DNA of 64,000 bases. It comes from Vulcanimicrobiota bacterium. GTDB lineage: Bacteria; Vulcanimicrobiota; Vulcanimicrobiia; Vulcanimicrobiales; Vulcanimicrobiaceae. A model generated the notes under the pieces. It was not told where the DNA came from, did no database searches, and was given only the letters and a program-made list of their open reading frames with translations. The position numbers and the translations under genes were made by a program. The DNA is taken from the NCBI GenBank assembly GCA_013036105.1, contig JAAXCX010000002.1:124001-188000 (forward strand), written 5' to 3'. This document shows, piece after piece, positions 43,190-51,483 of the stretch (position 1 is the first letter of the stretch; the number at the start of each line of letters is the position of its first letter).

Positions 43190-44947
43190 TTGCTGATGGC
43201 CGGCTTTCTGCCGGTCTCGGCTCTTTCGGCGAGCGCCCCGATAACCGGCGTCGTTGTCGATCGCGACGGCCAGGCAATCGACAAGGCCGACGTCCATTTT
43301 TACGCCGAGAACTCGCGCGAAGTCGGACACGGCCGATCCGACCAGCGGGGCCGCTTTTCGATCGACGTGAGCGATCCGCCCGAAACGTGGCGCGTCGAAG
43401 CCAAAGGCTTTGAAACGCGCTCGCTGCGCTTTACCGAACTCGACTCGAATACAGTCGTGCTCTATCCGCGCGAAGCCAAGTCGCCCGCCAAAATCGACGG
43501 CGCCGATTTCGCCGTGTTGCCCTATCAAGACGTGGGCTACGTCTTTGCGCTCGCGCCGTTCGCCGTGATTCAGGGAGGCGGAGCCATCGGCGTCGGCGAC
43601 CGCGGATTGAGCGGCAGCGCGAATGCACTCGAAGGCAACGGCACGTCTTTCGAAACCGTGCCGGCGCACTATCTTTCGTTCGCCGGAATCGCGGACGCAT
43701 TTCATTCTTACCGCTATTCCGACGGCGCCTCCGGGCACTACACGCTGGGCTTCGATAAGGCCGCGGGAAGTTCGCTGCAGGCCGGCGGCGGTTCGCTTCA
43801 GATCGATTCACTTCAAGGCCGCGCGGGAGACGTCGCGTTCGGCTACGGTTCCAGCTCGGGCGATCTGACGCAGCATTCGCGCGCCGATCTCGTTTCGCGG
43901 ACCCCCCTAGGCGCGGGCAAATTGCTCGTCCTTGCGGGGCGCAGCTTTCTGGTCGATCAAAGCGGCAGCTCGGAAGAACTCGGCAACTCGAGCGCGACGG
44001 AGATTCGGCTCGATGAGCCTTGGCTGGGCTCGACTGCAACGTTCGAACTCAAAGCCAAGCAAAAAATAAAAAACAAACTCGCCGATTATCATGAGTCCGA
44101 CAGCGAGGTCGAAGGTGAGTTCCGGCTGCGCAACAGCGGCCCGCTTTTCGGTAACGAGATCGGCGTCAAGATGACGCGCGACACGGGCGTGCGCGATTAC
44201 ACGACCAAACTCTACAGCGGCTCCGCGCTGACCAACGAGATTTTTGCAAGCGAAACGTACCAAGGCACGCGCTTTGCCGCACACGCGACCATCGCGTGGT
44301 ACGGATTGCACGACGCGGGCGTCACGAAAAAGCTTCCGGGCGGAGTCTCGCAAACTGCCGCGGGCGCAGCCGCCTCGCTGCGCGCCCGCTGGCAGATCAA
44401 CAACCGGTTTTCGCTCGAAGCGTCGCGCGGAAACTTCGAGGATACGCCGTCGGTCAGCGGCCAGTTCTTCGCCGATCCCGTGCCCGGGCTCGTGCTCAAC
44501 CGCAGCAACCTTACCGAGGGTTCAATCGTTTACGGATCTCCCGGCGGATTTCAAGCGGAGGTGACCGGTTATTCCGAGCGTTACACGACGGCGCTCCCGA
44601 CCACGCAGCTCAGCGGCTTCGGCATCGCGGTGGACTGGCCGTTGGGTTCGGATTTTCGCCTGCGCGCCTGGACGCTATCGCTGCACGACACCGCCGCGGG
44701 CGTCAGTCAACCAGATCTCGGTCCGTCGCTCGGCCGTGACGTCGCGTGGCTGACCTATTACGGCGGACGCCGTACGCGATTCGACGTGATCTACCGGCGC
44801 GAAACGGATCCCGTGGAAGCGGGACGCTACATCGATGCGGATGCGGCGATCGCGATCGCACCGCATCTCTCGCTGATCGGCACGATGGAACACCACAGCG
44901 TCACCTCGTCGTACGGACTGAGCCTCAGCTTCGCAGAACGTCCGTGA
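43190..44947 (+). CDS. TonB-dependent-receptor-like outer-membrane protein, N-terminus uncertain
   Basis: The product resembles the preceding protein in layout. A hydrophobic leader GGLLMAGFLPVSALSA is followed by a carboxypeptidase-regulatory-like domain (ITGVVVDRDGQAIDKADV, SDQRGRFSIDV), a reduced plug section (IGVGDRGLSGSANALEGNG), then barrel strands to LSLSFAERP. TTG 43190 gives 585 residues but cuts the basic start of the signal peptide; the frame is open back to 43127, and ATG 43119 would serve after a -1 frameshift. The two barrel genes may be old duplicates with diverged sequence. Confidence 0.75.
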   Translation: MLMAGFLPVSALSASAPITGVVVDRDGQAIDKADVHFYAENSREVGHGRSDQRGRFSIDVSDPPETWRVEAKGFETRSLRFTELDSNTVVLYPREAKSPAKIDGADFAVLPYQDVGYVFALAPFAVIQGGGAIGVGDRGLSGSANALEGNGTSFETVPAHYLSFAGIADAFHSYRYSDGASGHYTLGFDKAAGSSLQAGGGSLQIDSLQGRAGDVAFGYGSSSGDLTQHSRADLVSRTPLGAGKLLVLAGRSFLVDQSGSSEELGNSSATEIRLDEPWLGSTATFELKAKQKIKNKLADYHESDSEVEGEFRLRNSGPLFGNEIGVKMTRDTGVRDYTTKLYSGSALTNEIFASETYQGTRFAAHATIAWYGLHDAGVTKKLPGGVSQTAAGAAASLRARWQINNRFSLEASRGNFEDTPSVSGQFFADPVPGLVLNRSNLTEGSIVYGSPGGFQAEVTGYSERYTTALPTTQLSGFGIAVDWPLGSDFRLRAWTLSLHDTAAGVSQPDLGPSLGRDVAWLTYYGGRRTRFDVIYRRETDPVEAGRYIDADAAIAIAPHLSLIGTMEHHSVTSSYGLSLSFAERP

Positions 44948-46413
44948 AACTACGCAGCGCTTTCGCGCTTTTCGCGATCGCATCCGCACTGTCGGCTTGC
45001 CACGGCGCCACAAGCGGATTGCCGCAGACCAGTTCCACGCCCGGATCGCGCGCAACGCCGCCGCGGTTGGGCGCCGTCGGAACCGGCCACGCCAACTACA
45101 CAGTCTACATGTTTCACAATTACTCCGCGTCCAACGGGCTGCCGACGTCGCCGCCCAACGACGGCGCGCTTCCAAAAGGGTCGCTCACGCCCGTATCGTC
45201 GGGAAGCGGAACGGCGCTCTATGGGCGCACGGCGGCCGGCGGCAATCCTATCGGGCACGACGGCATCGGCTGCGGAACGGTGTTCAGTACGAACACCGCT
45301 TTCACCAGCTATAGCGTCGTGTATGCATTTAATGGAAGCGATGGCTGCGATCCCCGGCACGACGCGATGGTTCCGATCAACGGTTCGCTCTACTTCACGA
45401 CGCAAGGCGTGAACGACACGTCCAAGGACACATACAACAACGGCGACGCGTACTCGCTCGCGCCGGGGAGCACGCCTTCGATCGTATTGTCTTACGGCGG
45501 CGCGCCCAACCAGGGCGCGGAGCAGCATAGCTCGTTCACGCTCGACCAAATGTTCGGCAACGTGATCTTCGGTCAAACCGCCAAAGGCGGAGCGAACGAC
45601 AAGGGCCAGGTCTACGCCATCACGCCGAGCGGTTCGGCATATTATCCTATCCACGATTTCAGCAAGAGCGAAGGCACCGAACCGCATGGCCGGATCATTC
45701 AGCTCGGATCGACGCTCTGGGGAATCACGCGCAGCGACGGTGCGGGCGGAGGCGGTACCGTCTTTTCACTGGTGCTGAGCTACAGCAACGGCATTCCGCA
45801 GCCGCAGCCGGCGATCAACGTTATTCACGCGTTCGTCAGCGGCGGAAGCGACGCGTACTTTTCCGATCACGGCTATTTGACGCCCGTGACGGAAGCCGGT
45901 CAAACGATGCTTTATGGCCTGACGCAATGCGGCGGCGGCGGAACCGGCGGCGACAGCCATCACTGCGGAAGCGGCATGGGCGACGGCGCGATCATCCGCA
46001 TCATTCCGCACATGACCAACGGTCAATACGACGGCACCGGAACGTACAGCGTCTACTATGCCTTCCAGGGACAAGATGCGGCGCTTCCCAACGGCGAGCA
46101 CGACGGCGCCGATCCATACGGATCGCTGTATTACGATCAGACGTCGGGATATCTCTACGGGATGACCGCCTACGGCGGCTCGAGCGACGACGACGGCACC
46201 GTCTTTCGCTTCATTCCGGGATCGCTCTCGACGTACCAAGTGCTCTATCATTTCACGGGAAAAAATGGCGACGGCGCCAAGCCGATCGACAACGTCATCA
46301 TTTCGGGCGGATTGATCTACGGCATGACCGTTTACGGCGGGACTGCCGATGACTCGCTCGACGGCACCAAAGGCGGCGGAAACGGCACGATTTTCGCGAT
46401 CCCGGTGCCGTAA
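44944..46413 (+). CDS. Repeat lipoprotein with GTVF...YGMT-type propeller-like repeats
   Basis: The 489-residue lipoprotein has a lipobox ALSAC (Cys18) and many repeats of about 50-60 residues built on GTVFxxxxxxxxYxxxxxFxGxDG and LYGxTxxGG: examples are CGTVFSTNTAF, LYGRTAAGGN, NVIFGQTAKGG, LYGLTQCGG, LYGMTAYGGSSDDDGTVF and IYGMTVYGG. Such tandem repeats form surface propeller-like proteins of unknown function. GTG 44944 overlaps the preceding barrel gene stop, so the barrel and lipoprotein probably work together at the outer membrane. A repeat element begins 5 bases after the stop. Confidence 0.78.
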   Translation: MKLRSAFALFAIASALSACHGATSGLPQTSSTPGSRATPPRLGAVGTGHANYTVYMFHNYSASNGLPTSPPNDGALPKGSLTPVSSGSGTALYGRTAAGGNPIGHDGIGCGTVFSTNTAFTSYSVVYAFNGSDGCDPRHDAMVPINGSLYFTTQGVNDTSKDTYNNGDAYSLAPGSTPSIVLSYGGAPNQGAEQHSSFTLDQMFGNVIFGQTAKGGANDKGQVYAITPSGSAYYPIHDFSKSEGTEPHGRIIQLGSTLWGITRSDGAGGGGTVFSLVLSYSNGIPQPQPAINVIHAFVSGGSDAYFSDHGYLTPVTEAGQTMLYGLTQCGGGGTGGDSHHCGSGMGDGAIIRIIPHMTNGQYDGTGTYSVYYAFQGQDAALPNGEHDGADPYGSLYYDQTSGYLYGMTAYGGSSDDDGTVFRFIPGSLSTYQVLYHFTGKNGDGAKPIDNVIISGGLIYGMTVYGGTADDSLDGTKGGGNGTIFAIPVP

Positions 46414-46418
46414 TATAT

Positions 46419-46469
46419 TGTCATCCTGAGCGTAGCATTTCGCGTTTAGCGAAATGCGAAGTCGAAGGG
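46419..46469. repeat. Dispersed palindromic repeat, copy 2
   Basis: The ends TGTCATCCTGAGC and TCGAAGGG are the same as in copy 1 at 16230-16281. The centre holds a perfect 9-base hairpin, GCATTTCGC (46435-46443) and GCGAAATGC (46449-46457), with a 5-base loop. It may also act as a terminator for the lipoprotein gene. Confidence 0.7.
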
Positions 46470-46507
46470 GGGTCGAGCGTCCGCCGCCGCTATAACGACC
46501 TTTGCGT

Positions 46508-46537
46508 TTGACGCGCACGGCGGTTGTGTGCCATAGT
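46508..46537 (+). promoter_or_regulatory. Probable sigma70-type promoter of the DEAD-box helicase gene
   Basis: TTGACG (46508-46513) and CATAGT (46532-46537) are separated by 18 bases. Transcription would begin near 46544, leaving a leader of about 60 bases. Confidence 0.5.
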
Positions 46538-46556
46538 GAAGGCCACTCCTGCGCGA

Positions 46557-46594
46557 TCTTTCGAATACGATTGAGCCGCGCTCTCTTCGAAAGA
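46557..46594 (+). promoter_or_regulatory. Leader hairpin overlapping the ribosome-binding region of the helicase gene
   Basis: TCTTTCGAA (46557-46565) and TTCGAAAGA (46586-46594) are perfect reverse complements with a 20-base loop. The right arm covers the only purine-rich stretch (GAAAGA) before the proposed ATT start at 46603, so folding would hide it. DEAD-box helicase genes are often controlled through their leaders. Confidence 0.5.
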
Positions 46595-46602
46595 TTTCCA
46601 CA

Positions 46603-47784
46603 ATTCATACCTTCGATCAACTAGGCCTCAAGCCGGCGTTGCTGCGTGCCGTGCACGATCTCAAATTCACCGAACCGACGCCGATTCAAATCATGTCCAT
46701 TCCGCCCGGCCTCGAGGGCCGCGACGTGCTCGCCAGCGCCGAAACCGGCAGCGGAAAATCCGCCGCGTTCGGCCTGCCGATTCTCAACAAATTGATGGAC
46801 CTGCCGCGCGGAAAGACGCGCGCGCTGATCCTGGCTCCGACCCGCGAACTCGCCGACCAAATTGCCGCGCACTTGAAGCTGCTGGCAAAATACACCGATA
46901 TCCGCATTGCAGCCGTCTATGGCGGCGTCGGATTCGGACCGCAAGCGACCGCGTTTAAGCGCGGCAGCGACATCGTCGTCGCGACGCCCGGACGTCTGCT
47001 CGATCATATCGAGCGCGGCACTGCAAAACTGGGCGACGTCTCGCTGCTCGTTCTGGACGAAGCCGACCGCATGCTCGACATGGGCTTCTTGCCGCCGGTG
47101 CGCCGCATCCTGAGATACGTCGCGCGCGAACGTCAAACGTTTTTCTTCTCAGCGACGCTGCCGCCGGCGATCGCCGGTCTGGTTCGCGAGATGCTGCACG
47201 ATCCGGCGCGGGTCGAACTTGCCGCCAAAGCGTCGCCGGTTGCCGGCCTCACGCAAACGGTCTACGCCGTGCCCAACGAAAAGAAAACCGATCTCTTTCT
47301 CGAGCTGCTCAAGGACAACACGATCTACTCGGCGATCGCCTTCACGCGAACGAAAGCTCGCGCGAACCGGCTGGCCGCGGCGCTCGAAAAACACCGCATT
47401 CCGTCGGATTTGATCCACGGCGATCGCTCGCAGTCGCAGCGCACCCGCGCGCTCGAAGACTTTAAGCGCGGCAAGCATCGCGTGCTGGTCGCGACCGACA
47501 TCGCGGCGCGCGGCATCGACATCCTCGAACTCGGGCACGTGGTCAACTACGACGTCCCGCGCGCGGCCGAAGATTACATGCACCGCATCGGACGCACGGC
47601 TCGCGCGAAGTCAACGGGCGACGCGATCACCTTCGTCTCATCGGACGAAGAGCCGCTGATGAAGCAGATCGAGTACGCGCTGGGCAAGCGCTTGGACCGC
47701 ACGAAAAATCCGCTCTTCCCCGATGCCAGCACCGCGCCGCCCAAGGCGCAGGTCGTCTACCGGTCGCGCACCCGCCGCCGCTAA
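46603..47784 (+). CDS. DEAD-box ATP-dependent RNA helicase
   Basis: The helicase core is complete: Q motif FTEPTPIQ, Walker A AETGSGKS, APTRELADQ, TPGRLLDH, LDEADRMLDMGF, SAT in FFFSATLPP, then the second RecA domain with AIAFTRTKARANRLA, ATDIAARGIDI and HRIGRTARA. A basic C-terminal tail ends SRTRRR. It would unwind structured RNA in ribosome assembly, decay or cold shock. The conserved N-terminus HTFDQLGLKPALLRA lies upstream of the first TTG (46639); no ATG or GTG is available, so ATT 46603 is proposed. It is followed by pnp, a degradosome partner in other bacteria. Confidence 0.9.
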   Translation: MHTFDQLGLKPALLRAVHDLKFTEPTPIQIMSIPPGLEGRDVLASAETGSGKSAAFGLPILNKLMDLPRGKTRALILAPTRELADQIAAHLKLLAKYTDIRIAAVYGGVGFGPQATAFKRGSDIVVATPGRLLDHIERGTAKLGDVSLLVLDEADRMLDMGFLPPVRRILRYVARERQTFFFSATLPPAIAGLVREMLHDPARVELAAKASPVAGLTQTVYAVPNEKKTDLFLELLKDNTIYSAIAFTRTKARANRLAAALEKHRIPSDLIHGDRSQSQRTRALEDFKRGKHRVLVATDIAARGIDILELGHVVNYDVPRAAEDYMHRIGRTARAKSTGDAITFVSSDEEPLMKQIEYALGKRLDRTKNPLFPDASTAPPKAQVVYRSRTRRR

Positions 47785-47864
47785 GACCCAGGGCGGCTTG
47801 AGTACGGTCCCGAACGGGACGAGCCTCATAATAAAACGATAAATAACGAAAATAGGAGTAAATT

Positions 47865-50087
47865 GTGCCTGAATCCGTCTCATTAGAGATCGGCGGGCGC
47901 ACGATGACCATCGAGACCGGCGAGCTCGCGAAGCAAGCGAACGGCTCCGCCTTGGTCCGGTATGGCGACCAAAATGTCGTGCTCTGCGCCGTCACTGCCT
48001 CCGAGAAACCTCGTGAAGGCATCGACTTCTTCCCCTTAACCTGCGATTTCGAAGAGAAAATGTACGCTGCCGGTAAAATTCCGGGCGGCTACATCAAACG
48101 CGAAGGCCGCCCGTCCGAACACGGCGTGCTCAGTTCGCGCCAAATCGATCGCCCGATCCGTCCGCTCTTTCCCGACGGTTTCCGCAACGACATCCAGATT
48201 GTCGCCAACGTGCTCTCGATCGATCGCGAGCTCGATGCCGACGTGCTGGGCGTCTGCGCCGCCGGAGCCGCGCTCGCGCTCTCGGATATTCCGTTCGACA
48301 AAACGGTTGCCGCAGTACGCGTGGGCCGCGATGAGGACGGCGAATACATTTGCAATCCCACGCTGCCGCAGTACGTTACCGGCGGCATGGATATCGTGAT
48401 CGCCGGCACGGCCGACGCGGTTATGATGGTCGAAGGCGGCGGAAACGAAATCACCGAGGATGATTTCCTGGGTGCGATCGAATTCGCGCACGAGCAGATC
48501 AAACTGATCGTCGCATCGATCGACAAGCTCGTGAAGAAAAACGGCAAGAAGAAACGCGAGTTTCCGCTGCTGCGCCCGAACTCTGATCTCGAAAAATGGA
48601 TGCGCAAGACGTTCAAAGACGACGTCGCCAAAGGCATGCGCGTTTTCGAGAAGCTGGAGCGCGAACAGACGCTCGGCAAGATCACGGTCGACGAAGCGAT
48701 CGCGCGCTGCAAGGATCCGGAAATCAAGGCGCTCCTTGAAGATAAAGTGCTCGCCAAAGACTTCGGCAAGATCCTCAAATCCATGGAAGAGGACGAGCTG
48801 CGCGTCATGGTCGTCGACGAAAAAGTTCGTCCGGACGGACGCAAGCCCGACCAAATCCGCGACATCTGGTCTAAAGTCCATTACGTCCCGCGCGTGCACG
48901 GTTCGGGCCTTTTCCAGCGCGGTCAGACGCAAGTCTTTACCGCGGCAACGCTCGGATCGATCGGCGACGCACAACGTTTGGACGGCATCCTGGATCTCGG
49001 ATCGCAGAAGCGCTACATGCACTTCTACAACTTCCCGCCCTTTTCGGTCGGCGAGACCCGCCCGATGCGCGGACCGGGCCGGCGCGAAATCGGCCACGGC
49101 CATTTAGCCGAGCGCGCGCTCGTTCCGGTGCTTCCTTTAAAAGAAGACTTTCCGTACACGCTGCGCCTGATCAGCGAAGTGCTCGAATCCAACGGGTCGT
49201 CGTCGATGGCGTCGGTCTGCGGAAGCTCGCTTGCGCTCATGGACGCGGGCGTTCCGATTCGCGAACACGTCGCGGGCGTCGCGATGGGCCTGATCCTCAA
49301 AGGCGACAAGTACACCATTCTCACCGACATCCAGGGAATGGAAGACGCGCTCGGCGAGATGGACTTCAAAGTTGCGGGCACCAAAAAAGGCATCACCGCA
49401 ATTCAAATGGACATCAAAGTCCAAGGCGTGACGGTGCAGATCATGCGCGAGGCAATGGCCGAGGCCAAAAAATCGCGCCTGTTCATTATCGGTAAACTCG
49501 AAGAAACGATCGCGCAGCCGCGTGAAGAGCTTTCGAAGTACGCTCCGCGCATGATCGTCGTGCAGATCAATCCGGCGAAGATCAAAGACGTCATCGGTCC
49601 CGGCGGAAAGATCATCAACAAGATCATCGAGGAAACCGGCATCGAGAAAATGGACATCGAGGACGACGGCAAGGTGTACATCACCGCGCTCGACGGCGAG
49701 TCGGCTGAAAAAGCCCGCGCGCAGGTCGAGGCGATCACCAAAGACATCGTCGTCGGCGAAACCTATACCGGTGAAGTCACCCGCATCATTGCCATCGGCG
49801 CGTTCGTGAAGATCCTGCCCGGCAAAGAAGGCTTGGTGCACATCAGCCAACTCGCGCCGACCCGCGTCGAAAAAGTTGAAGACGTCGTCAAAGTCGGCGA
49901 CGAGCTCACGGTCAAAGTCATGGAAGTAGACGGCCAAGGCCGTCTCAATCTCTCGCATAAGGCCACCCTTGCGGGCGCATCGGGAAACGGTTCGTTCGAA
50001 CCGGCGCCGGCGCGCAGCGGTGACGGCGGATTCGGCGGAGGCAGCGGCGGGAGCCGCCGCCCGCGCAGACCGCGACGCCGCGAGTAG
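47865..50087 (+). CDS. pnp: Polyribonucleotide nucleotidyltransferase (PNPase)
   Basis: PNPase degrades RNA 3' to 5' with phosphate and can add tails. The 740-residue protein has two RNase PH domains (FFPLTCDFEEKMYAAGKIPGG in two parts; DGRKPDQIRDI, SSMASVCGSSLALMDAG), a helical linker, a KH domain at about 555-615 (PAKIKDVIGPGGKIINKI) and an S1 domain at about 620-690 (GETYTGEVTRIIAIGAFVKI). A Gly/Arg-rich tail ends RRPRRPRRRE. GTG 47865 has AGGAG 6 bases upstream. A terminator follows at 50114-50139. A hairpin GTCCC-GAAC-GGGAC lies in the leader. Confidence 0.98.
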   Translation: MPESVSLEIGGRTMTIETGELAKQANGSALVRYGDQNVVLCAVTASEKPREGIDFFPLTCDFEEKMYAAGKIPGGYIKREGRPSEHGVLSSRQIDRPIRPLFPDGFRNDIQIVANVLSIDRELDADVLGVCAAGAALALSDIPFDKTVAAVRVGRDEDGEYICNPTLPQYVTGGMDIVIAGTADAVMMVEGGGNEITEDDFLGAIEFAHEQIKLIVASIDKLVKKNGKKKREFPLLRPNSDLEKWMRKTFKDDVAKGMRVFEKLEREQTLGKITVDEAIARCKDPEIKALLEDKVLAKDFGKILKSMEEDELRVMVVDEKVRPDGRKPDQIRDIWSKVHYVPRVHGSGLFQRGQTQVFTAATLGSIGDAQRLDGILDLGSQKRYMHFYNFPPFSVGETRPMRGPGRREIGHGHLAERALVPVLPLKEDFPYTLRLISEVLESNGSSSMASVCGSSLALMDAGVPIREHVAGVAMGLILKGDKYTILTDIQGMEDALGEMDFKVAGTKKGITAIQMDIKVQGVTVQIMREAMAEAKKSRLFIIGKLEETIAQPREELSKYAPRMIVVQINPAKIKDVIGPGGKIINKIIEETGIEKMDIEDDGKVYITALDGESAEKARAQVEAITKDIVVGETYTGEVTRIIAIGAFVKILPGKEGLVHISQLAPTRVEKVEDVVKVGDELTVKVMEVDGQGRLNLSHKATLAGASGNGSFEPAPARSGDGGFGGGSGGSRRPRRPRRRE

Positions 50088-50113
50088 CGTCCGGACGACG
50101 ACTGTCGAATGAC

Positions 50114-50139
50114 AAGGGCCCGCAGAGATGCGGGCCTTT
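50114..50139 (+). terminator. Intrinsic terminator after pnp
   Basis: GGCCCGCA (50117-50124) pairs perfectly with TGCGGGCC (50129-50136) around GAGA, preceded by AAG and followed by TTT, which extend the stem. Confidence 0.75.
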
Positions 50140-50164
50140 GCGTTCCATTTAGAAGGAAGAGAGT

Positions 50165-50650
50165 ATGCCGATCCGTTCACAGATGCTCCCTCTGGTCTTT
50201 GCCGTGCTCGCCGGATTTGCGGGTGGAATTCTTTCTCAGCAGCTGGTCCGGCCGGTTCAAGCCGCCGGTGCGCCGGGCGTCATTTCCGCCCGCGATTTTC
50301 GTTTGGTGGACGCGCAGGGCAAACTGCTCGCCGAGCTGGCGCTGGTGAAATATCCCGACAAGAGACCTGCGGAACCGCAACTGAACTTTTTTGCCGCCAA
50401 CCATTACCTCACGACGCTTGGCCCCGGAGGACTCTACTACGGAAAGGGCTATGGCGACGAGAATCTTGGAGTTGGTTTCTCGTACGGGTCGTCAGGCAAA
50501 CTGAGCCCTTCGGTGTTCTTCTGGTTTAACAAAAAGGGCCGCATGGGATTCATGCTTGACGCCGACAAGGGCGGCGCGCCCTCCGCGTGGATGTACGACG
50601 CAAACGGCAAAACGATCTGGCGAGCTCCGGCCGCCACGCCGACACCTTGA
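50165..50650 (+). CDS. Membrane-anchored protein of unknown function
   Basis: The 161-residue product has an N-terminal signal anchor (LPLVFAVLAGFAGGILSQQL). A compact beta-rich domain follows with FRLVDAQGKLLAELALVKYP, repeated Gly-Tyr turns (GLYYGKGYGDENLGVGFSYG) and WMYDANGKTIWRAP. It looks like a periplasmic beta-sheet domain with internal repeats of the xDxxGKxxW type. No family is recognised. ATG 50165 has AAGGAAGAG upstream, just after the pnp terminator. Its stop overlaps the SDR start as TTGA, making it the first gene of the SDR-UbiD-UbiA unit. Confidence 0.65.
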   Translation: MPIRSQMLPLVFAVLAGFAGGILSQQLVRPVQAAGAPGVISARDFRLVDAQGKLLAELALVKYPDKRPAEPQLNFFAANHYLTTLGPGGLYYGKGYGDENLGVGFSYGSSGKLSPSVFFWFNKKGRMGFMLDADKGGAPSAWMYDANGKTIWRAPAATPTP

Positions 50651-51483
50651 AAGAGGCCATCCTCGTCACCGGTGCGTCGACCGGAATCGGCTATGCCGTG
50701 AGCGCGTTGCTCGCGGCTGAAGGCTATACGGTTTTTGCCGGTGTGCGCAACGCGGCCGACTCCGAGCGTTTGGGGGCGATCGCTGGCGTGGCGCCGCTGC
50801 AGCTCGACGTCACCGACGCCGAACAGGTTCGCGATGCGGCGCACATCGTGCATGAAAGCGGTCAAAGGCTACGCGGCGTCGTCAACAACGCCGGCATCGC
50901 CATTCCGGGCCCGCTGGAGTTCTTGCCGCTCGATGAGCTGCGCCGCCAATTCGAAGTGAACTTCTTTGGAGCGATCGGCGTCACGCAAGCCTTCCTGCCG
51001 ATGCTGCGCGCTTCCAAAGGGCGCATCGTGTTCATCAGTTCGGTTTCGGGACAGATCGCTTCGGCATTCGTTGGCGCCTACAGCTCCTCGAAGTTCGCGC
51101 TGGAAGCCGCGGCCGACGTGCTGCGCATGGAGCTGCGCGGTTCGGGCGTCTGGGTAGCGGTGGTGCAGCCGGGCAACGTCGACACGCCGATCTGGAACAA
51201 AGGCCGCGGCCAAAAGGAGTCGCTGCTCGCGCGGGCTCCGCAAGTCCGCGACTATTACGAAAAACATCTCAACGCGCTTGCGAGCTTGAGCGAAAGCCAG
51301 AAGCGAACCGGGATCGATCCGGCCGTCGTCGCGCGCGTCGTGCTCCATGCGCTGTCGGCGAAAAAACCTCGCGCGCGCTACCCCGTCGGCGCGCCCGCGG
51401 GCTGGATGCGCCGCATCTTCACCGCGCTTCCGGAACGCGTGCGCGACCGCACGCTCATGCGGCGTATGGGTTTCGAGGAATGA
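50647..51483 (+). CDS. SDR family oxidoreductase
   Basis: The classical SDR of 278 residues has ILVTGASTGIGYAVSALLA for the nucleotide, NNAGIAIPGPLEF, catalytic Ser in FISSVSGQIAS and Tyr/Lys in GAYSSSKFALEA, then VVQPGNVDTPIWNK. The C-terminal extension RYPVGAPAGWMRRIFTALPE is typical of retinol dehydrogenase/17-beta-HSD-like SDRs. The substrate is unknown. TTG 50647 overlaps the previous stop and ATGA coupling links it to ubiD, so a role in quinone-related metabolism is possible but unproven. Confidence 0.87.
   Translation: MKEAILVTGASTGIGYAVSALLAAEGYTVFAGVRNAADSERLGAIAGVAPLQLDVTDAEQVRDAAHIVHESGQRLRGVVNNAGIAIPGPLEFLPLDELRRQFEVNFFGAIGVTQAFLPMLRASKGRIVFISSVSGQIASAFVGAYSSSKFALEAAADVLRMELRGSGVWVAVVQPGNVDTPIWNKGRGQKESLLARAPQVRDYYEKHLNALASLSESQKRTGIDPAVVARVVLHALSAKKPRARYPVGAPAGWMRRIFTALPERVRDRTLMRRMGFEE

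Noticed and set aside
48036-49103. Long minus-strand open frame opposite pnp
   Set aside because: It mirrors the codon periodicity of pnp and has no ribosome binding site or recognisable domain.
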